A stretch of 64,000 nucleotides of DNA from Hanstruepera marina. Lineage in GTDB: Bacteria > Bacteroidota > Bacteroidia > Flavobacteriales > Flavobacteriaceae. Position numbers and translations under genes: made by a program. Location: assembly GCF_019880635.1 (NCBI RefSeq), contig NZ_JAINVX010000001.1, positions 434,001-498,000 of the forward strand. The letters are read 5' to 3'. Numbering within the stretch: the stretch's first letter is position 1; every line of letters starts with the position of its first letter. Shown one piece after another: positions 9,354-18,538 of the stretch. The notes under the pieces are model-generated. The model was not told the origin of the DNA. It saw only the letters and a list, made by a program, of their open reading frames with translations, and did not search any database.

Positions 9354-9427
9354 GAATAGTAATTGTATTTAGTGTAGAAAAACAATAATCTGCTATGCAA
9401 AAAGTTACAGTTACAAAACTAAAAAAC

Positions 9428-10210
9428 ATGAAAAAAAGCCTTCTTATTATTGCGATATTGTTTTGCGCACAAGTTTTATTTGCACAAAAGAGCGATTCGT
9501 ATGATGTAGGCGAATGGTTTCGTTTTGAAATGAGCTATAGTGGCTGGATGAAAGCTGGAGAAGCAACATTAACAGTAAACGAAAGCGTGTATAAAAATAA
9601 ACCCGTTTATCATATTGTTGGTAAAGGTTGGACAACAGGTGCGGTAAGTTGGTTTTTTGAGGTTGAAGATCGTTACGAAACATATATTGATAAGCGAACC
9701 AATATGCCTTATAAATTTATAAGGGACATAGATGAAGGTGGTCATACAAAAAATATCGAGATAGAGTTCGATCAAGATAAAAACAAAGCCTATGTGCACA
9801 ATATAAAACACAATAGAAAAGCTGTTTTTGATACAGAACCCAACATTCAGGACATGGTATCAACATTCTATTATTTACGAAATAATTTAGATGTTCAAAG
9901 TTTGAAAATTGGCGATGAGGTATTTGTTAACATGTTTTTTGATGAGGAAAACTATGGTTTTAAATTGAAGTATTTAGGAGAAGAAGTGATAAAAACCGAA
10001 TTTGGTAAAATGAATGCTTTAAAATTTAGACCTTATGTGATGGCAGGACGAGTTTTTAAGGAAGAAGAGAGTTTAACACTTTGGGTTTCCAATGACAAGA
10101 ATAAAATTCCTTTACGAGTGAAAGCAGATTTGGCAGTAGGATCGTTAAGGGCCGATTTAGATGCCTTTAAAGGATTAAAACATCCTTTTAAAATTATTGT
10201 TGATAACTAA
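9428..10210 (+). CDS. DUF3108 domain-containing exported protein
   Basis: I choose the ATG at 9428, where a clean signal peptide (MKKSLLIIAILFCAQVLFAQ) begins; an in-frame ATG at 9395 would add 11 polar residues before it. The mature part (about 240 residues) is rich in beta strands and begins with G-E-W-F-R-F-E-M-S-Y, then G-W-M-K-A-G-E-A-T-L. This matches the DUF3108 family of periplasmic or outer-membrane proteins of unknown function. It sits 8 bases upstream of tryptophan 2,3-dioxygenase and is probably co-transcribed with it. No catalytic residues are recognisable and the link to aromatic amino-acid breakdown may be chance. Confidence 0.8.
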   Translation: MKKSLLIIAILFCAQVLFAQKSDSYDVGEWFRFEMSYSGWMKAGEATLTVNESVYKNKPVYHIVGKGWTTGAVSWFFEVEDRYETYIDKRTNMPYKFIRDIDEGGHTKNIEIEFDQDKNKAYVHNIKHNRKAVFDTEPNIQDMVSTFYYLRNNLDVQSLKIGDEVFVNMFFDEENYGFKLKYLGEEVIKTEFGKMNALKFRPYVMAGRVFKEEESLTLWVSNDKNKIPLRVKADLAVGSLRADLDAFKGLKHPFKIIVDN

Positions 10211-10218
10211 CTAGTATA

Positions 10219-11136
10219 ATGACAAAAGATATAACTAACCAATTAAAAGAAAAATTTGATAAAATAGGCCAAGATTTAGACACCCATTTAGAAGGTCTTT
10301 TATACAGTAAACCCATAAACTATTGGGATTATATTCAAACCGACGCTTTGCTCGATTTGCAAACTCAACGTACTGTACTTCCTGATGAAATGGTTTTTAT
10401 CATGTATCATCAAATAAACGAACTGTTGTTTAAAATGATACTATGGGAAATCGAGCAGGTGGCTAAAACAGAAAATCTGACCGTAGATTTATTTTCATCA
10501 AAACTTATGCGTATTAGTCGGTATTTTGATATGCTCACGTCTTCATTTGATATTATGAGAGAGGGCATGGAAGTTGAGCAATACAATAAGTTTAGAAATA
10601 CACTCACACCTGCCAGTGGGTTTCAAAGTGCCCAATACCGTAAAATTGAATTCTCATCCACAGAACTGATTAATTTAATTGATAACCGTTTTCGGGAAAC
10701 AATTGACAGAAATACGTCTTTTGAGCATGCTTTCGAACATTTGTATTGGCAAGCTGCTGGAAAAGATTATAAAACGGGTAAAAAAAGTTATTTATTAACA
10801 GTTTTCGAGGAGCGATACAAAGATGAATTTATTAGATTTGCGAAATTCTATAATACAAATAACTTGTGGACAAAATTTAAAGAGTTGCCGCAAGATGTTA
10901 GAGAAGATAAAGCTTTAATTAAAGCTATGCGTCATTACGATTATACAGTCAATATAAAATGGGTAATGGCACATTACAATACAGCTAACCACTATTTAAA
11001 TATTGGTGGAGAAACTGCTGAAGCAACAGGCGGAAGTGAATGGACAAAATACATGCATCCAAAATATCAACGACGAATATTTTTTCCAGATTTATGGACC
11101 AAACAAGAATTAGAAGATTGGGGAAAGAATGTGTAA
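10219..11136 (+). CDS. kynA: Tryptophan 2,3-dioxygenase family protein
   Basis: A 305-residue all-helical haem dioxygenase. Matches to the TDO family include Y-W-D-Y-I-Q-T-D-A-L-L-D-L-Q near the N-terminus, M-Y-H-Q-I-N-E-L-L-F-K in the distal pocket, S-G-F-Q-S-A-Q-Y-R, the proximal haem ligand region (V-M-A-H-Y-N-T-A-N), and E-A-T-G-G-S-E before the C-terminus. It opens the indole ring of Trp to N-formylkynurenine. The terminal G-G-S motif is a Bacteroidota-type variant. No kynurenine formamidase, kynureninase or kynurenine monooxygenase is in the window. Its end overlaps the likely start of the M23 lipoprotein gene. Confidence 0.88.
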   Translation: MTKDITNQLKEKFDKIGQDLDTHLEGLLYSKPINYWDYIQTDALLDLQTQRTVLPDEMVFIMYHQINELLFKMILWEIEQVAKTENLTVDLFSSKLMRISRYFDMLTSSFDIMREGMEVEQYNKFRNTLTPASGFQSAQYRKIEFSSTELINLIDNRFRETIDRNTSFEHAFEHLYWQAAGKDYKTGKKSYLLTVFEERYKDEFIRFAKFYNTNNLWTKFKELPQDVREDKALIKAMRHYDYTVNIKWVMAHYNTANHYLNIGGETAEATGGSEWTKYMHPKYQRRIFFPDLWTKQELEDWGKNV

Positions 11137-12404
11137 TTCTTTTAATAGTTGCACTTTCCTTATTTAATTGTAAGAACGACAAAGAAGAAACTCCACAAGT
11201 TGAAGAGGTAGCGGTTATCGAACCGCAAGATGTTTATGAATTTGGGTTTAATTTAAACGACTTTGTTGTAAAACGTGATACCATTAGAAAAGGGGATAGT
11301 TTCGGGACGATCATGGAACGTAATAGAATAGGCTACCCTAAAATTTTCCAAATAGCAGAAAAAGCCAAAGATAGTTTTGATATTACTAAACTGAATATTG
11401 GGAATCCGTATACTATTTTGTGCTCAAAAGATTCGCTTCAAGAGCCAAAATGCTTTATTTACCAGCCTAATAAAGAAGAATATGTTGTAGTGAATTTTCT
11501 TGATTCCATTCATGCTTATACAAGCAGAAAGCCTATTAAGTATGTTGAAAAAATTGCAACAGGAACCATTGACAGCAATATTTCCGTGACCATGGAAGAG
11601 CTCGGTCTTAGCCCTAGATTAGCTTATAAAATGGCTGATGAAATCTATGCCTGGACAATAGATTTTAGACGTTTACAGCCAGGGGACAGATTTAAAGTAA
11701 TTTATACTGATAAGTATATTGATGACAGTATTTATGCGGGTGTTCATAATATTAAAGCTGCTTTTTTTGAACATAACAAAGAGGCGTTTTATGCCTTTCA
11801 ATTTGAAACAGATTCAGTAAAAGGTATCAAAGATTATTTTAACGAAGAAGCAAAAAACCTTCGAAGAGCCTTTTTAAAAATGCCTGTACAATTTGGTAGA
11901 TTATCTTCTCGCTATAATTTAAAAAGACGTATAGCGTATTACGGCAATAAAATTAGACCTCACAAAGGAACAGATTTCGCAGCCCCTGTCGGAACTGAAA
12001 TTATGGCAACAGCAAATGGTACTGTTACTAAATCAGCCTACACTCGAGGCAATGGGAAATATGTAAAAATACGCCACAACAACACCTATGAAACTCAATA
12101 TTTACATATGAAAAAACAGAATGTAAAAGTTGGGCAGTATGTAAAACAAGGCGATGTTATAGGTTGGGTAGGAATGACAGGTAATACAGGTGGACCACAT
12201 GTGTGTTATCGTTTTTGGAAAAACGGAAAACAGGTAGATCCTTTCAGGGAAAAATTACCTGAAGCTGAACCAATTTCTGATAGCTTAAAATCAAGATATT
12301 TAGAATATATTCAACCAATAAAAGTGCAATTAGATGACATTGAGTTTGAAAATGAGTTGGATATAGACATGCCTACAAATTCAGAAATTACAGATTTACA
12401 ATAG
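11094..12404 (+). CDS. M23-family peptidoglycan peptidase, lipoprotein
   Basis: The start is uncertain. The ATG at 11094 (436 residues) gives a basic N-region, a hydrophobic stretch and a lipobox (S-L-F-N-C), but overlaps the dioxygenase gene by 43 bases; a TTG at 11118 is an alternative. Residues about 55-140 resemble a LysM/OapA-like substrate-binding region. The C-terminal M23 (LytM) domain has H-K-G-T-D-F for two zinc ligands and Y-L-H-M. The normally invariant H-x-H is H-V-C: the Cys codon is at 12204. The rest, Y-R-F-W-K-N-G-K-Q-V-D-P, is intact. It is predicted to cleave peptidoglycan cross-links or regulate cell-wall hydrolysis from a membrane anchor. pgi follows after 3 bases. Confidence 0.85.
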   Translation: MDQTRIRRLGKECVILLIVALSLFNCKNDKEETPQVEEVAVIEPQDVYEFGFNLNDFVVKRDTIRKGDSFGTIMERNRIGYPKIFQIAEKAKDSFDITKLNIGNPYTILCSKDSLQEPKCFIYQPNKEEYVVVNFLDSIHAYTSRKPIKYVEKIATGTIDSNISVTMEELGLSPRLAYKMADEIYAWTIDFRRLQPGDRFKVIYTDKYIDDSIYAGVHNIKAAFFEHNKEAFYAFQFETDSVKGIKDYFNEEAKNLRRAFLKMPVQFGRLSSRYNLKRRIAYYGNKIRPHKGTDFAAPVGTEIMATANGTVTKSAYTRGNGKYVKIRHNNTYETQYLHMKKQNVKVGQYVKQGDVIGWVGMTGNTGGPHVCYRFWKNGKQVDPFREKLPEAEPISDSLKSRYLEYIQPIKVQLDDIEFENELDIDMPTNSEITDLQ

Positions 12405-12407
12405 TTT

Positions 12408-14051
12408 ATGTCTTTTCCAAAAATTAATCCAACCGAAACTCTAGCGTGGAAAAATCTCCAAGAGCATTATTACAACATTGAACATCTTCACATGAAAAGC
12501 TTATTTGCAAATGATGTAAATCGAGCAGACAAGTTTACTGTACAATGGGAAGATTTTTATGTGGACTATTCAAAAAATCGAATAACCGAAGAAACTAAAA
12601 CGTTACTATTACAATTAGCTCAAGAAGTAGAACTGGAAAAGGCTATTCAGTTTTATTTTTCTGGAGAAATTATAAATGAAACCGAAGGTAGAGCAGTCAT
12701 GCATACTGCTTTGCGAAAACCTAAAGTATCTGAAGCTATTGTTAATGGAGAGAATGTTATTCCTGAAATTAACCAGGTTAAGCAAAAAATAAAAGCCTTT
12801 TCAGATCAAGTTGTTTCAGGAACTCTTAAAGGGTATACAGGTAAAGCATTTACAGATATTGTTAATATTGGAATTGGAGGTTCAGATTTAGGGCCAGCAA
12901 TGGTTGTTGAATCCCTTCAATTTTATAAAAATCATCTAACTACACATTTTGTAAGCAATGTTGATGGTGACCATGTTAATCAAGTAATAAAGCATCTAAA
13001 CCCTGAAACCACATTGTTTGTTGTGGTTTCAAAAACATTTACAACTCAAGAAACCTTATCAAACGCTAATACCATAAAGGCGTGGTTTTTAGAATCGGCT
13101 AATCAAGAAGCCATTGCAAAACATTTTGTTGCGGTATCAACAAATTTAGAACAGGTTAAAAACTTTGGAATTCACATCGATAATATCTTCCCAATGTGGG
13201 ATTGGGTTGGAGGGCGTTTTTCGCTATGGAGCGCAGTTGGATTGTCAATAAGTTTATCAGTTGGTTATGAGAATTTTGAAAGATTGCTAGAGGGAGCTCA
13301 TAAAATGGATGAGCATTTTAAAAACGAATCTTTTGAAAATAACATTCCGGTTTTATTAGCATTGTTGAGTATTTGGTATAATAATTTTTTTGGAGCAGAA
13401 AGTGAGGCCATAATTCCATATTCGCAGTACCTTAATCAGTTCGCAACATATCTTCAGCAAGGCATTATGGAAAGTAATGGGAAAAGTGTTGATAGAAACG
13501 GCAATACAATTAATTATCAAACCGGAACCATTATCTGGGGAGAGCCAGGCACGAATTCGCAACATGCCTTTTTTCAGTTAATTCATCAAGGAACAAAGTT
13601 AATACCTGCAGACTTTATTGGTTTTGCCAAATCGCTCCATGGTAATCAAGACCATCAAGATAAATTAATATCAAATTTTATTGCTCAAACAGAAGCCTTA
13701 TTAAACGGTAAAGATGAAGACGAAGTTTTGTCTGAATTATTAAACCAAAATCTTTCAAAAGAGCAAATAGAAAAACTACTACCGTTCAAAGTATTTGAAG
13801 GCAATAAGCCAACAAATACCATTTTTATAAAAAAATTAACTCCAGAAAGTTTAGGAAAACTTATTGCCCTGTACGAACACAAGATATTTGTTCAAGGGGT
13901 TATTTGGAATATTTTTAGCTATGACCAATTTGGAGTGGAATTAGGTAAGCAATTGGCATCAAAAGTGCTAAAAGATATACAAAATTCAAAAATTACTAAA
14001 CACGATAGTTCTACCTTAAATTTATTGCGATTTTATAAAAATTTAGCATAA
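12408..14051 (+). CDS. pgi: Glucose-6-phosphate isomerase
   Basis: A 547-residue enzyme of the usual PGI length. It has the sugar-phosphate segment [10 protein letters not shown], the signature [14 protein letters not shown], the catalytic Glu/His region ([10 protein letters not shown]) and the C-terminal catalytic Lys segment (E-L-G-K-Q-L-A). It interconverts glucose-6-phosphate and fructose-6-phosphate in the cytoplasm. It lies 3 bases after the M23 peptidase gene, so the two are probably co-transcribed. The link may reflect cell-envelope sugar supply, but that is speculative. Confidence 0.97.
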   Translation: MSFPKINPTETLAWKNLQEHYYNIEHLHMKSLFANDVNRADKFTVQWEDFYVDYSKNRITEETKTLLLQLAQEVELEKAIQFYFSGEIINETEGRAVMHTALRKPKVSEAIVNGENVIPEINQVKQKIKAFSDQVVSGTLKGYTGKAFTDIVNIGIGGSDLGPAMVVESLQFYKNHLTTHFVSNVDGDHVNQVIKHLNPETTLFVVVSKTFTTQETLSNANTIKAWFLESANQEAIAKHFVAVSTNLEQVKNFGIHIDNIFPMWDWVGGRFSLWSAVGLSISLSVGYENFERLLEGAHKMDEHFKNESFENNIPVLLALLSIWYNNFFGAESEAIIPYSQYLNQFATYLQQGIMESNGKSVDRNGNTINYQTGTIIWGEPGTNSQHAFFQLIHQGTKLIPADFIGFAKSLHGNQDHQDKLISNFIAQTEALLNGKDEDEVLSELLNQNLSKEQIEKLLPFKVFEGNKPTNTIFIKKLTPESLGKLIALYEHKIFVQGVIWNIFSYDQFGVELGKQLASKVLKDIQNSKITKHDSSTLNLLRFYKNLA

Positions 14052-14174
14052 AAATTGTTAAAAACCCTGTTGAAAGCTTTTTTTGTTAAAAACCTTATAA
14101 ACCCTTTTTATTCAATACCTTTTGATTGGTTAAATTTCTTAATATTGAGTTAATGTTAGAACGATTTATTAATG

Positions 14175-14182
14175 TAATTTTG
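14175..14182 (+). promoter_or_regulatory. Candidate -7 box (TAATTTTG) for the TonB receptor
   Basis: This is an exact TAnnTTTG match 31 bases before the ATG at 14214. A TTG at 14145-14147 lies 27 bases upstream, slightly longer than the usual spacing. The remainder of the 162-base gap is AT-rich with no other feature. Confidence 0.5.
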
Positions 14183-14213
14183 CCAAAAATTTGAAACAAA
14201 TCTTATTAATACA

Positions 14214-16757
14214 ATGAAAAAAATTACAAGATTATTTTTTGCAGTTACATTTATGTTTACTGCATTTGCAATGGCTCAAACTACGGTAACAGGTACTGTA
14301 ATTGATGCCGAAATGAATGCACCACTTCCTGGTGCTAACATCATTGAGAAGGGTACAACAAACGGAACCTCTTCAGATTTTGATGGGAACTTTACTTTAA
14401 CTACTGAGTCTGCTTCAGGAGAATTGGAGATTTCATATGTAGGTTATGGTAAGGTTGTTGTTAGCTTTAACGGCAACACAAATTTAGGAAATGTGCAATT
14501 AACTTCTGATAACTCTCTTGAAGAGGTTGTGATTATTGGGACAGGTGTAATTGACTTGGCAGAGGACAGAAAAACACCTGTAGCGGTATCAACTATTAAA
14601 GCAGAAGAGATTAGAGAAAAATCTGGTAACTGGGACTTACCTGTATTATTAAAATCTACACCATCTGTGCAAACTATCCAAGCAGGTGGATTTGGTGATG
14701 GTCAAATGTTTTTAAGAGGATTTGATCAAACAAACACGGCATTCTTATTAAACGGACAGCCAATTAATGGTATGGAAGATGGTAGAATGTATTGGTCTAA
14801 CTGGCAAGGTGTTACAGATGTTGCTAATGCCATTCAGGTACAGCGTGGTTTAGGTGCTTCTAAATTAGCTATATCTTCTGTTGGAGGTACTGTAAATATT
14901 GTAACAAAAACGATAGATAATAAAGCAGGTGGGTTTGTTCAGCAGATGGTTGGAAATGATAATTATTTAAAATCTACAGCTTATTTTTCAACAGGGGTTA
15001 GCGACAAAGGATGGTCTTTTTCTGGATTGTTGGGGCACTGGCAAGGAGACGGTTATGTAGATAATACTCAAGGTCAAGGTCAAACGTATTTCTTTTCTGT
15101 TGGATACCAACCAAGTGAAGATCACTCATTAAACTTCTTATTAACTGGAGCGCCACAATGGCATGCAGCAGCTGGAGGTGCTTCTATTGGTGATATTTTA
15201 GACAGTGAAAGAGGAAGACGTTACAACCCTTGGAACTATGAAGGTGTTAATAGTCCAAATACTTTGCATGGAGGAGATTACCCTGGTGGGCGTAATATCT
15301 ATCACAAACCAGTTGCTAATTTAAACTGGGATTGGACAATTAATGATAAGTCGTCGTTATCAACGGTTTTATATGGTTCAATGGGTAGAGGTAGTTTTGC
15401 CCAAGCTAGAACTTCAGGTGACGAAGTAACATATGCTCGTGGTTCAAATAATAATCATAACTGGTATGGTTTAGTTACAAACTATAATAATCAATTAACA
15501 GAAAATTTAAATTTTAATATTGGTGCTGATGTGCGTTTTTATAATGGAATCCATTTTAGAGATGTGAGAGAATTTATAACTATCGATACTATAGCGAACA
15601 GTTCAGGTTATAGTGGAGGTGAGACGTATTTCTTAACTGAAGCAGGTGGTATCAATCCTTGGGAAGTGTTTTTTGATCCAAACACAGATCATTTACAACG
15701 TTTTGGATATGATTACGAAGAGCAAATTAACTATCAAGGAATATTTGGACAATTAGAATATGCAAAAGATAATTTTTCAGCATTTTTCCAAGGAGCATTG
15801 TCTAACCAGTCACATGTAAGAACAGAATTTTTAAATACTTCAACGCCAGGAGAGGGTGAAGAAGGTGAAAAAGTTAATAACATTGGATATAATCTTAAGG
15901 CTGGTGCATCATATCAAATTGGAAATATGCACAAGGTTTTTGTAAATGCTGGTTTTTATTCTCGTCAACCTTTTCATGATAATTTGTATGTTAATGATAG
16001 AGGTAGTAATGAATTGTATAATCCTGCAATTGAGAATGAAGAGATTACAGGATTTGAGGCTGGATATCAATTTAATGGAGGTAGAGCAATTTCAGCAAAC
16101 TTGAATCTATACCATACAACATGGGATAATAGAACTTTGGTAAATAATAATGGTGAGAATGATGAAGATTTTAGATCTTTTCAAACTTTCGGTGTAAAAC
16201 AAGTGCATTACGGTGTTGAATTGGAGGTGTTTACACGACCATTAGATAATTTAAGGCTTAATGGTTACTTATCTTTAGGTGAATGGCAGTTTAAAGATAA
16301 TGCCATAGAAAGAGAATTTGATCAAGATGGGACACAAGTGTCGCCCGATAAGGAAATTGTTATTGATGGCTTTAGTGTAGGTGGTGCTTCACAAGTAACA
16401 GCTGGAATTAATGGTATTTACGATTTGTGTCGTAATACAAGTATCGATGCTGCGTGGAACTGGTATAATGATATTTTTTCAACGGGCTCTTTAGACCAAG
16501 CACCATTGTCAATGCCTTCATATGATACGGTGGATCTAGGTTTTTCATATAAAATGTTTGTTGGTGAAGGAACAAATTCTGTTCAATTTCGTCTAAATGT
16601 TAACAACGTTTTTGATGAGGTTTATTTAGAATCTGTAAGAGGAAATACTCAAGCTTCAGCCAATCCTGAAGAGAATTATAAAGGAATTAATAGAAGTAAT
16701 ACGGGACGTTTTGGTTATGGTAGAACTTGGAACACAAGTATTCGTTTCAATTTCTAA
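14214..16757 (+). CDS. TonB-dependent receptor with carboxypeptidase-regulatory-like domain
   Basis: 847 residues. A signal peptide ending M-A-Q is followed by a CarboxypepD_reg-like domain (about 25-105; T-V-T-G-T-V-I-D-A and D-F-D-G-N-F-T-L). A plug domain with M-F-L-R-G-F-D-Q-T-N and a 22-strand-type barrel end in a terminal F-N-F. This is an outer-membrane active importer. No SusD-like partner is adjacent, so it is not a classical polysaccharide-utilisation pair. It has its own candidate promoter and a strong terminator, so it looks monocistronic. The substrate cannot be told from sequence. It shares the plug-region style (W-S-N-W-Q-G versus W-S-D-W-G-G) with the receptor at 18539. Confidence 0.92.
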   Translation: MKKITRLFFAVTFMFTAFAMAQTTVTGTVIDAEMNAPLPGANIIEKGTTNGTSSDFDGNFTLTTESASGELEISYVGYGKVVVSFNGNTNLGNVQLTSDNSLEEVVIIGTGVIDLAEDRKTPVAVSTIKAEEIREKSGNWDLPVLLKSTPSVQTIQAGGFGDGQMFLRGFDQTNTAFLLNGQPINGMEDGRMYWSNWQGVTDVANAIQVQRGLGASKLAISSVGGTVNIVTKTIDNKAGGFVQQMVGNDNYLKSTAYFSTGVSDKGWSFSGLLGHWQGDGYVDNTQGQGQTYFFSVGYQPSEDHSLNFLLTGAPQWHAAAGGASIGDILDSERGRRYNPWNYEGVNSPNTLHGGDYPGGRNIYHKPVANLNWDWTINDKSSLSTVLYGSMGRGSFAQARTSGDEVTYARGSNNNHNWYGLVTNYNNQLTENLNFNIGADVRFYNGIHFRDVREFITIDTIANSSGYSGGETYFLTEAGGINPWEVFFDPNTDHLQRFGYDYEEQINYQGIFGQLEYAKDNFSAFFQGALSNQSHVRTEFLNTSTPGEGEEGEKVNNIGYNLKAGASYQIGNMHKVFVNAGFYSRQPFHDNLYVNDRGSNELYNPAIENEEITGFEAGYQFNGGRAISANLNLYHTTWDNRTLVNNNGENDEDFRSFQTFGVKQVHYGVELEVFTRPLDNLRLNGYLSLGEWQFKDNAIEREFDQDGTQVSPDKEIVIDGFSVGGASQVTAGINGIYDLCRNTSIDAAWNWYNDIFSTGSLDQAPLSMPSYDTVDLGFSYKMFVGEGTNSVQFRLNVNNVFDEVYLESVRGNTQASANPEENYKGINRSNTGRFGYGRTWNTSIRFNF

Positions 16758-16775
16758 ACAAAAATTTATCAATAC

Positions 16776-16807
16776 AAAAAACCTCTTCGTAACGAAGAGG
16801 TTTTTTT
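16776..16807 (+). terminator. Rho-independent terminator after the TonB receptor gene
   Basis: A perfect 9-bp stem (ACCTCTTCG / CGAAGAGGT) has a 3-base loop, and flanking A and T runs extend it. It separates the receptor from the small membrane protein gene. Confidence 0.93.
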
Positions 16808-16821
16808 ATGGCATTTATTCT

Positions 16822-16829
16822 TACATTTG
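16822..16829 (+). promoter_or_regulatory. Candidate -7 box (TACATTTG)
   Basis: This is an exact TAnnTTTG match, 28 bases before the ATG at 16858 and after the preceding terminator. No -33 TTG is present at normal spacing because the terminator occupies that region. Confidence 0.4.
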
Positions 16830-16857
16830 TTTGTAACCAAAAAAGAAATTTAACATT

Positions 16858-17298
16858 ATGTATAACACGGTAAAAATTCTACACTCCTATTGGGCTTATT
16901 TAGTACTTTTAATTATAGTTTTAGCTGTTATTAACAGTATAATAAAGCGTGTTGGTAATAAAGAGTATGGTGCAAAAGATTTTAGAATTGCACTTTTTGC
17001 ACTAATAGTTTCGCATATTCAATTACTAATAGGATTTGTAATGTACTTTGTATCTCCAAGGTTTAGTTTGTTTAGTGAGTCTGGCATGGGTGAAATCATG
17101 AAAAATTCGGTAGACAGACTGTATTTAGTTGAACATCCTTTAGTTAATATCTTGGCCATAGTATTGATTACAATGGGCTATTCAAAACATAAAAAGAAAC
17201 GTATCTCTAGTGCTAAATTTAAGACCATATCTATTTACTATACAATAGCGTTGGTTCTTTTGTTGTCTAGAATTCCATGGGACTCATGGATGGCTTAA
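16858..17298 (+). CDS. Four-helix integral membrane protein of unknown function
   Basis: 146 residues with four predicted membrane helices (about 10-30, 44-68, 90-110, 122-140). Histidines sit near the ends of helices: H-S-Y-W-A-Y before the first, S-H-I-Q-L-L in the second, and E-H-P-L-V-N at the third. Relatives in Flavobacteriia are sometimes labelled cytochrome b-like; the His pattern would permit haem binding, but this is not established and I assign no function. It is flanked by terminators on both sides and probably forms its own transcript. Confidence 0.75.
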   Translation: MYNTVKILHSYWAYLVLLIIVLAVINSIIKRVGNKEYGAKDFRIALFALIVSHIQLLIGFVMYFVSPRFSLFSESGMGEIMKNSVDRLYLVEHPLVNILAIVLITMGYSKHKKKRISSAKFKTISIYYTIALVLLLSRIPWDSWMA

Positions 17299-17331
17299 AA
17301 AAAGAGCGACAATTTTGTCGCTCTTTTTTTT
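17297..17331. terminator. Bidirectional rho-independent terminator between converging genes
   Basis: A perfect 9-bp stem (GAGCGACAA / TTGTCGCTC) with a 2-base loop is flanked by A7 and T8 runs. It can therefore stop transcription from the membrane-protein gene (plus) and the nuclease gene (minus). Confidence 0.93.
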
Positions 17332-17344
17332 AACTCTTTTTACT

Positions 17345-18397
17345 TTATTCTATTTCTTTTATGAGATAGATGTAAACGGGAAAATGGTCACTAAATCCAT
17401 CAGTAAAGTTCCCGTCAGCAAAGCTTCTTAAGGGATAGCCTTTATATCTACCGCGCTTATTTACTAAATAGTTTTTGTTATAAATACCTGCTCTGTAATA
17501 TTGATAGGTAGAATAATCCTTTTCCAAAAATGGTTTTGTTATCATAATCTGGTCGAATAAACTCCAGCTATCACGATAGGCATTAGAACCAATTCCATTT
17601 TTAAAGAATTCCTCCATTGGATTATAGATGCCTTTTAAACCAACGTCTTCTTTATGTCTTTCGGCTTTTAGTACATCTTTTACACTAGCATTAATTGGGT
17701 CATCATTTAAATCGCCCATAATTATGACTTTGGCATACGGATCTATAGTTTGTAGAGAGTCAATAATTTTCTTATTCAATTTAGCTGCTGCAACACGTTT
17801 AGGTCTACTTCTAGCCTCACCACCTCTTCGCGATGGCCAATGGTTAACAATTACATGAATAAGCTCTCCATCTAGCTTTCCACTAACCAATAATTGATCT
17901 CTAGTATATATACGTTCTCTTGAACTATCGTCATAAATAACAAGTTCATGGCTACTTGTATTTATAGGTGTAAAAAAGCGTTTTTGATATAGTAGCGCCA
18001 CATCAATACCACGTCTGTCTGGAGAATCGTAGTGAACAATACCATAGTCTTTTGAGATTAGCAATGGGTCATTTACTACGTCTTCAAGTACATCTCTGTT
18101 TTCAACTTCAGAAACACCAATAATTACAGGTGAATTTTTAGTGTCGTCTACACCAATATCTGAAATTACGCGAGCCATATTATGAACCTTCTTTTTGTAA
18201 ATTTCACCAATTTCAGTGTTCATTTCCATTATTGGGCTGGCCTCGTCATTCTTAGACGGATCATTAATGGTATCAAATAAATTCTCTAAATTATAAAAGG
18301 CTACAGTATGTATCTTAAATTTTTTCGATTCTTGTGCTTGTACAGTTGTCACACATAAAATCAGGAGTGCAAAAGCACATATTTTTATAAGTCTCAT
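17345..18397 (-). CDS. Exported endonuclease/exonuclease/phosphatase-fold protein
   Basis: 350 residues with a signal peptide (MRLIKICAFALLILCVTTVQAQ). The EEP fold (DNase I-like) is shown by A-F-Y-N-L-E-N-L-F-D-T with the first catalytic residues, S-E-V-E-N with the metal-binding Glu, V-N-H-W-P-S-R-R with a catalytic His, M-G-D-L-N-D-D-P with Asp/Asn, and S-D-H-F-P-V at the end. It is probably a secreted or periplasmic nuclease or phosphodiesterase. It diverges from the TonB receptor/DUF5689 pair. A second EEP protein without a signal peptide lies on the far side. DNA, RNA and phospholipid head groups are all possible substrates. Confidence 0.88.
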   Translation of the reverse strand: MRLIKICAFALLILCVTTVQAQESKKFKIHTVAFYNLENLFDTINDPSKNDEASPIMEMNTEIGEIYKKKVHNMARVISDIGVDDTKNSPVIIGVSEVENRDVLEDVVNDPLLISKDYGIVHYDSPDRRGIDVALLYQKRFFTPINTSSHELVIYDDSSRERIYTRDQLLVSGKLDGELIHVIVNHWPSRRGGEARSRPKRVAAAKLNKKIIDSLQTIDPYAKVIIMGDLNDDPINASVKDVLKAERHKEDVGLKGIYNPMEEFFKNGIGSNAYRDSWSLFDQIMITKPFLEKDYSTYQYYRAGIYNKNYLVNKRGRYKGYPLRSFADGNFTDGFSDHFPVYIYLIKEIE

Positions 18398-18443
18398 TCA
18401 AATAGTATGTTATGTTTTCGTTACGATAATACAAATCTTGCGC

Positions 18444-18451
18444 CAAAAGTA
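18444..18451 (-). promoter_or_regulatory. Candidate minus-strand -7 box (TACTTTTG) for the exported nuclease
   Basis: Reading the minus strand, an exact TAnnTTTG lies 46 bases upstream of the ATG at 18397. It shares the 141-base intergenic region with the divergent receptor promoter. No -33 TTG is at standard distance. Confidence 0.35.
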
Positions 18452-18471
18452 GATATTTATTATAAATAATG

Positions 18472-18479
18472 TAAATTTG
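18472..18479 (+). promoter_or_regulatory. Candidate -7 box (TAAATTTG) for the TonB receptor/DUF5689 operon
   Basis: This is an exact TAnnTTTG match 59 bases before the ATG at 18539, giving a leader of about 50 bases. It is only 20 bases from the divergent minus-strand box, so the two transcripts could be co-regulated. Confidence 0.4.
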
Positions 18480-18538
18480 CTCGCTTATTTAATTAAGATT
18501 TAATATAGCGAATCAAATTTTTAACTATAAAATCAAAC

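Noticed and set aside
11040-11093. Extension of the M23 lipoprotein frame further into the tryptophan dioxygenase gene
   Set aside because: The added residues do not resemble a lipoprotein signal and would overlap conserved codons of the dioxygenase; the start at 11094 explains the lipobox.
14214-16757. A SusC/SusD polysaccharide-utilisation locus
   Set aside because: The receptor has no SusD-like partner or carbohydrate enzymes beside it and is enclosed by its own promoter and terminator.
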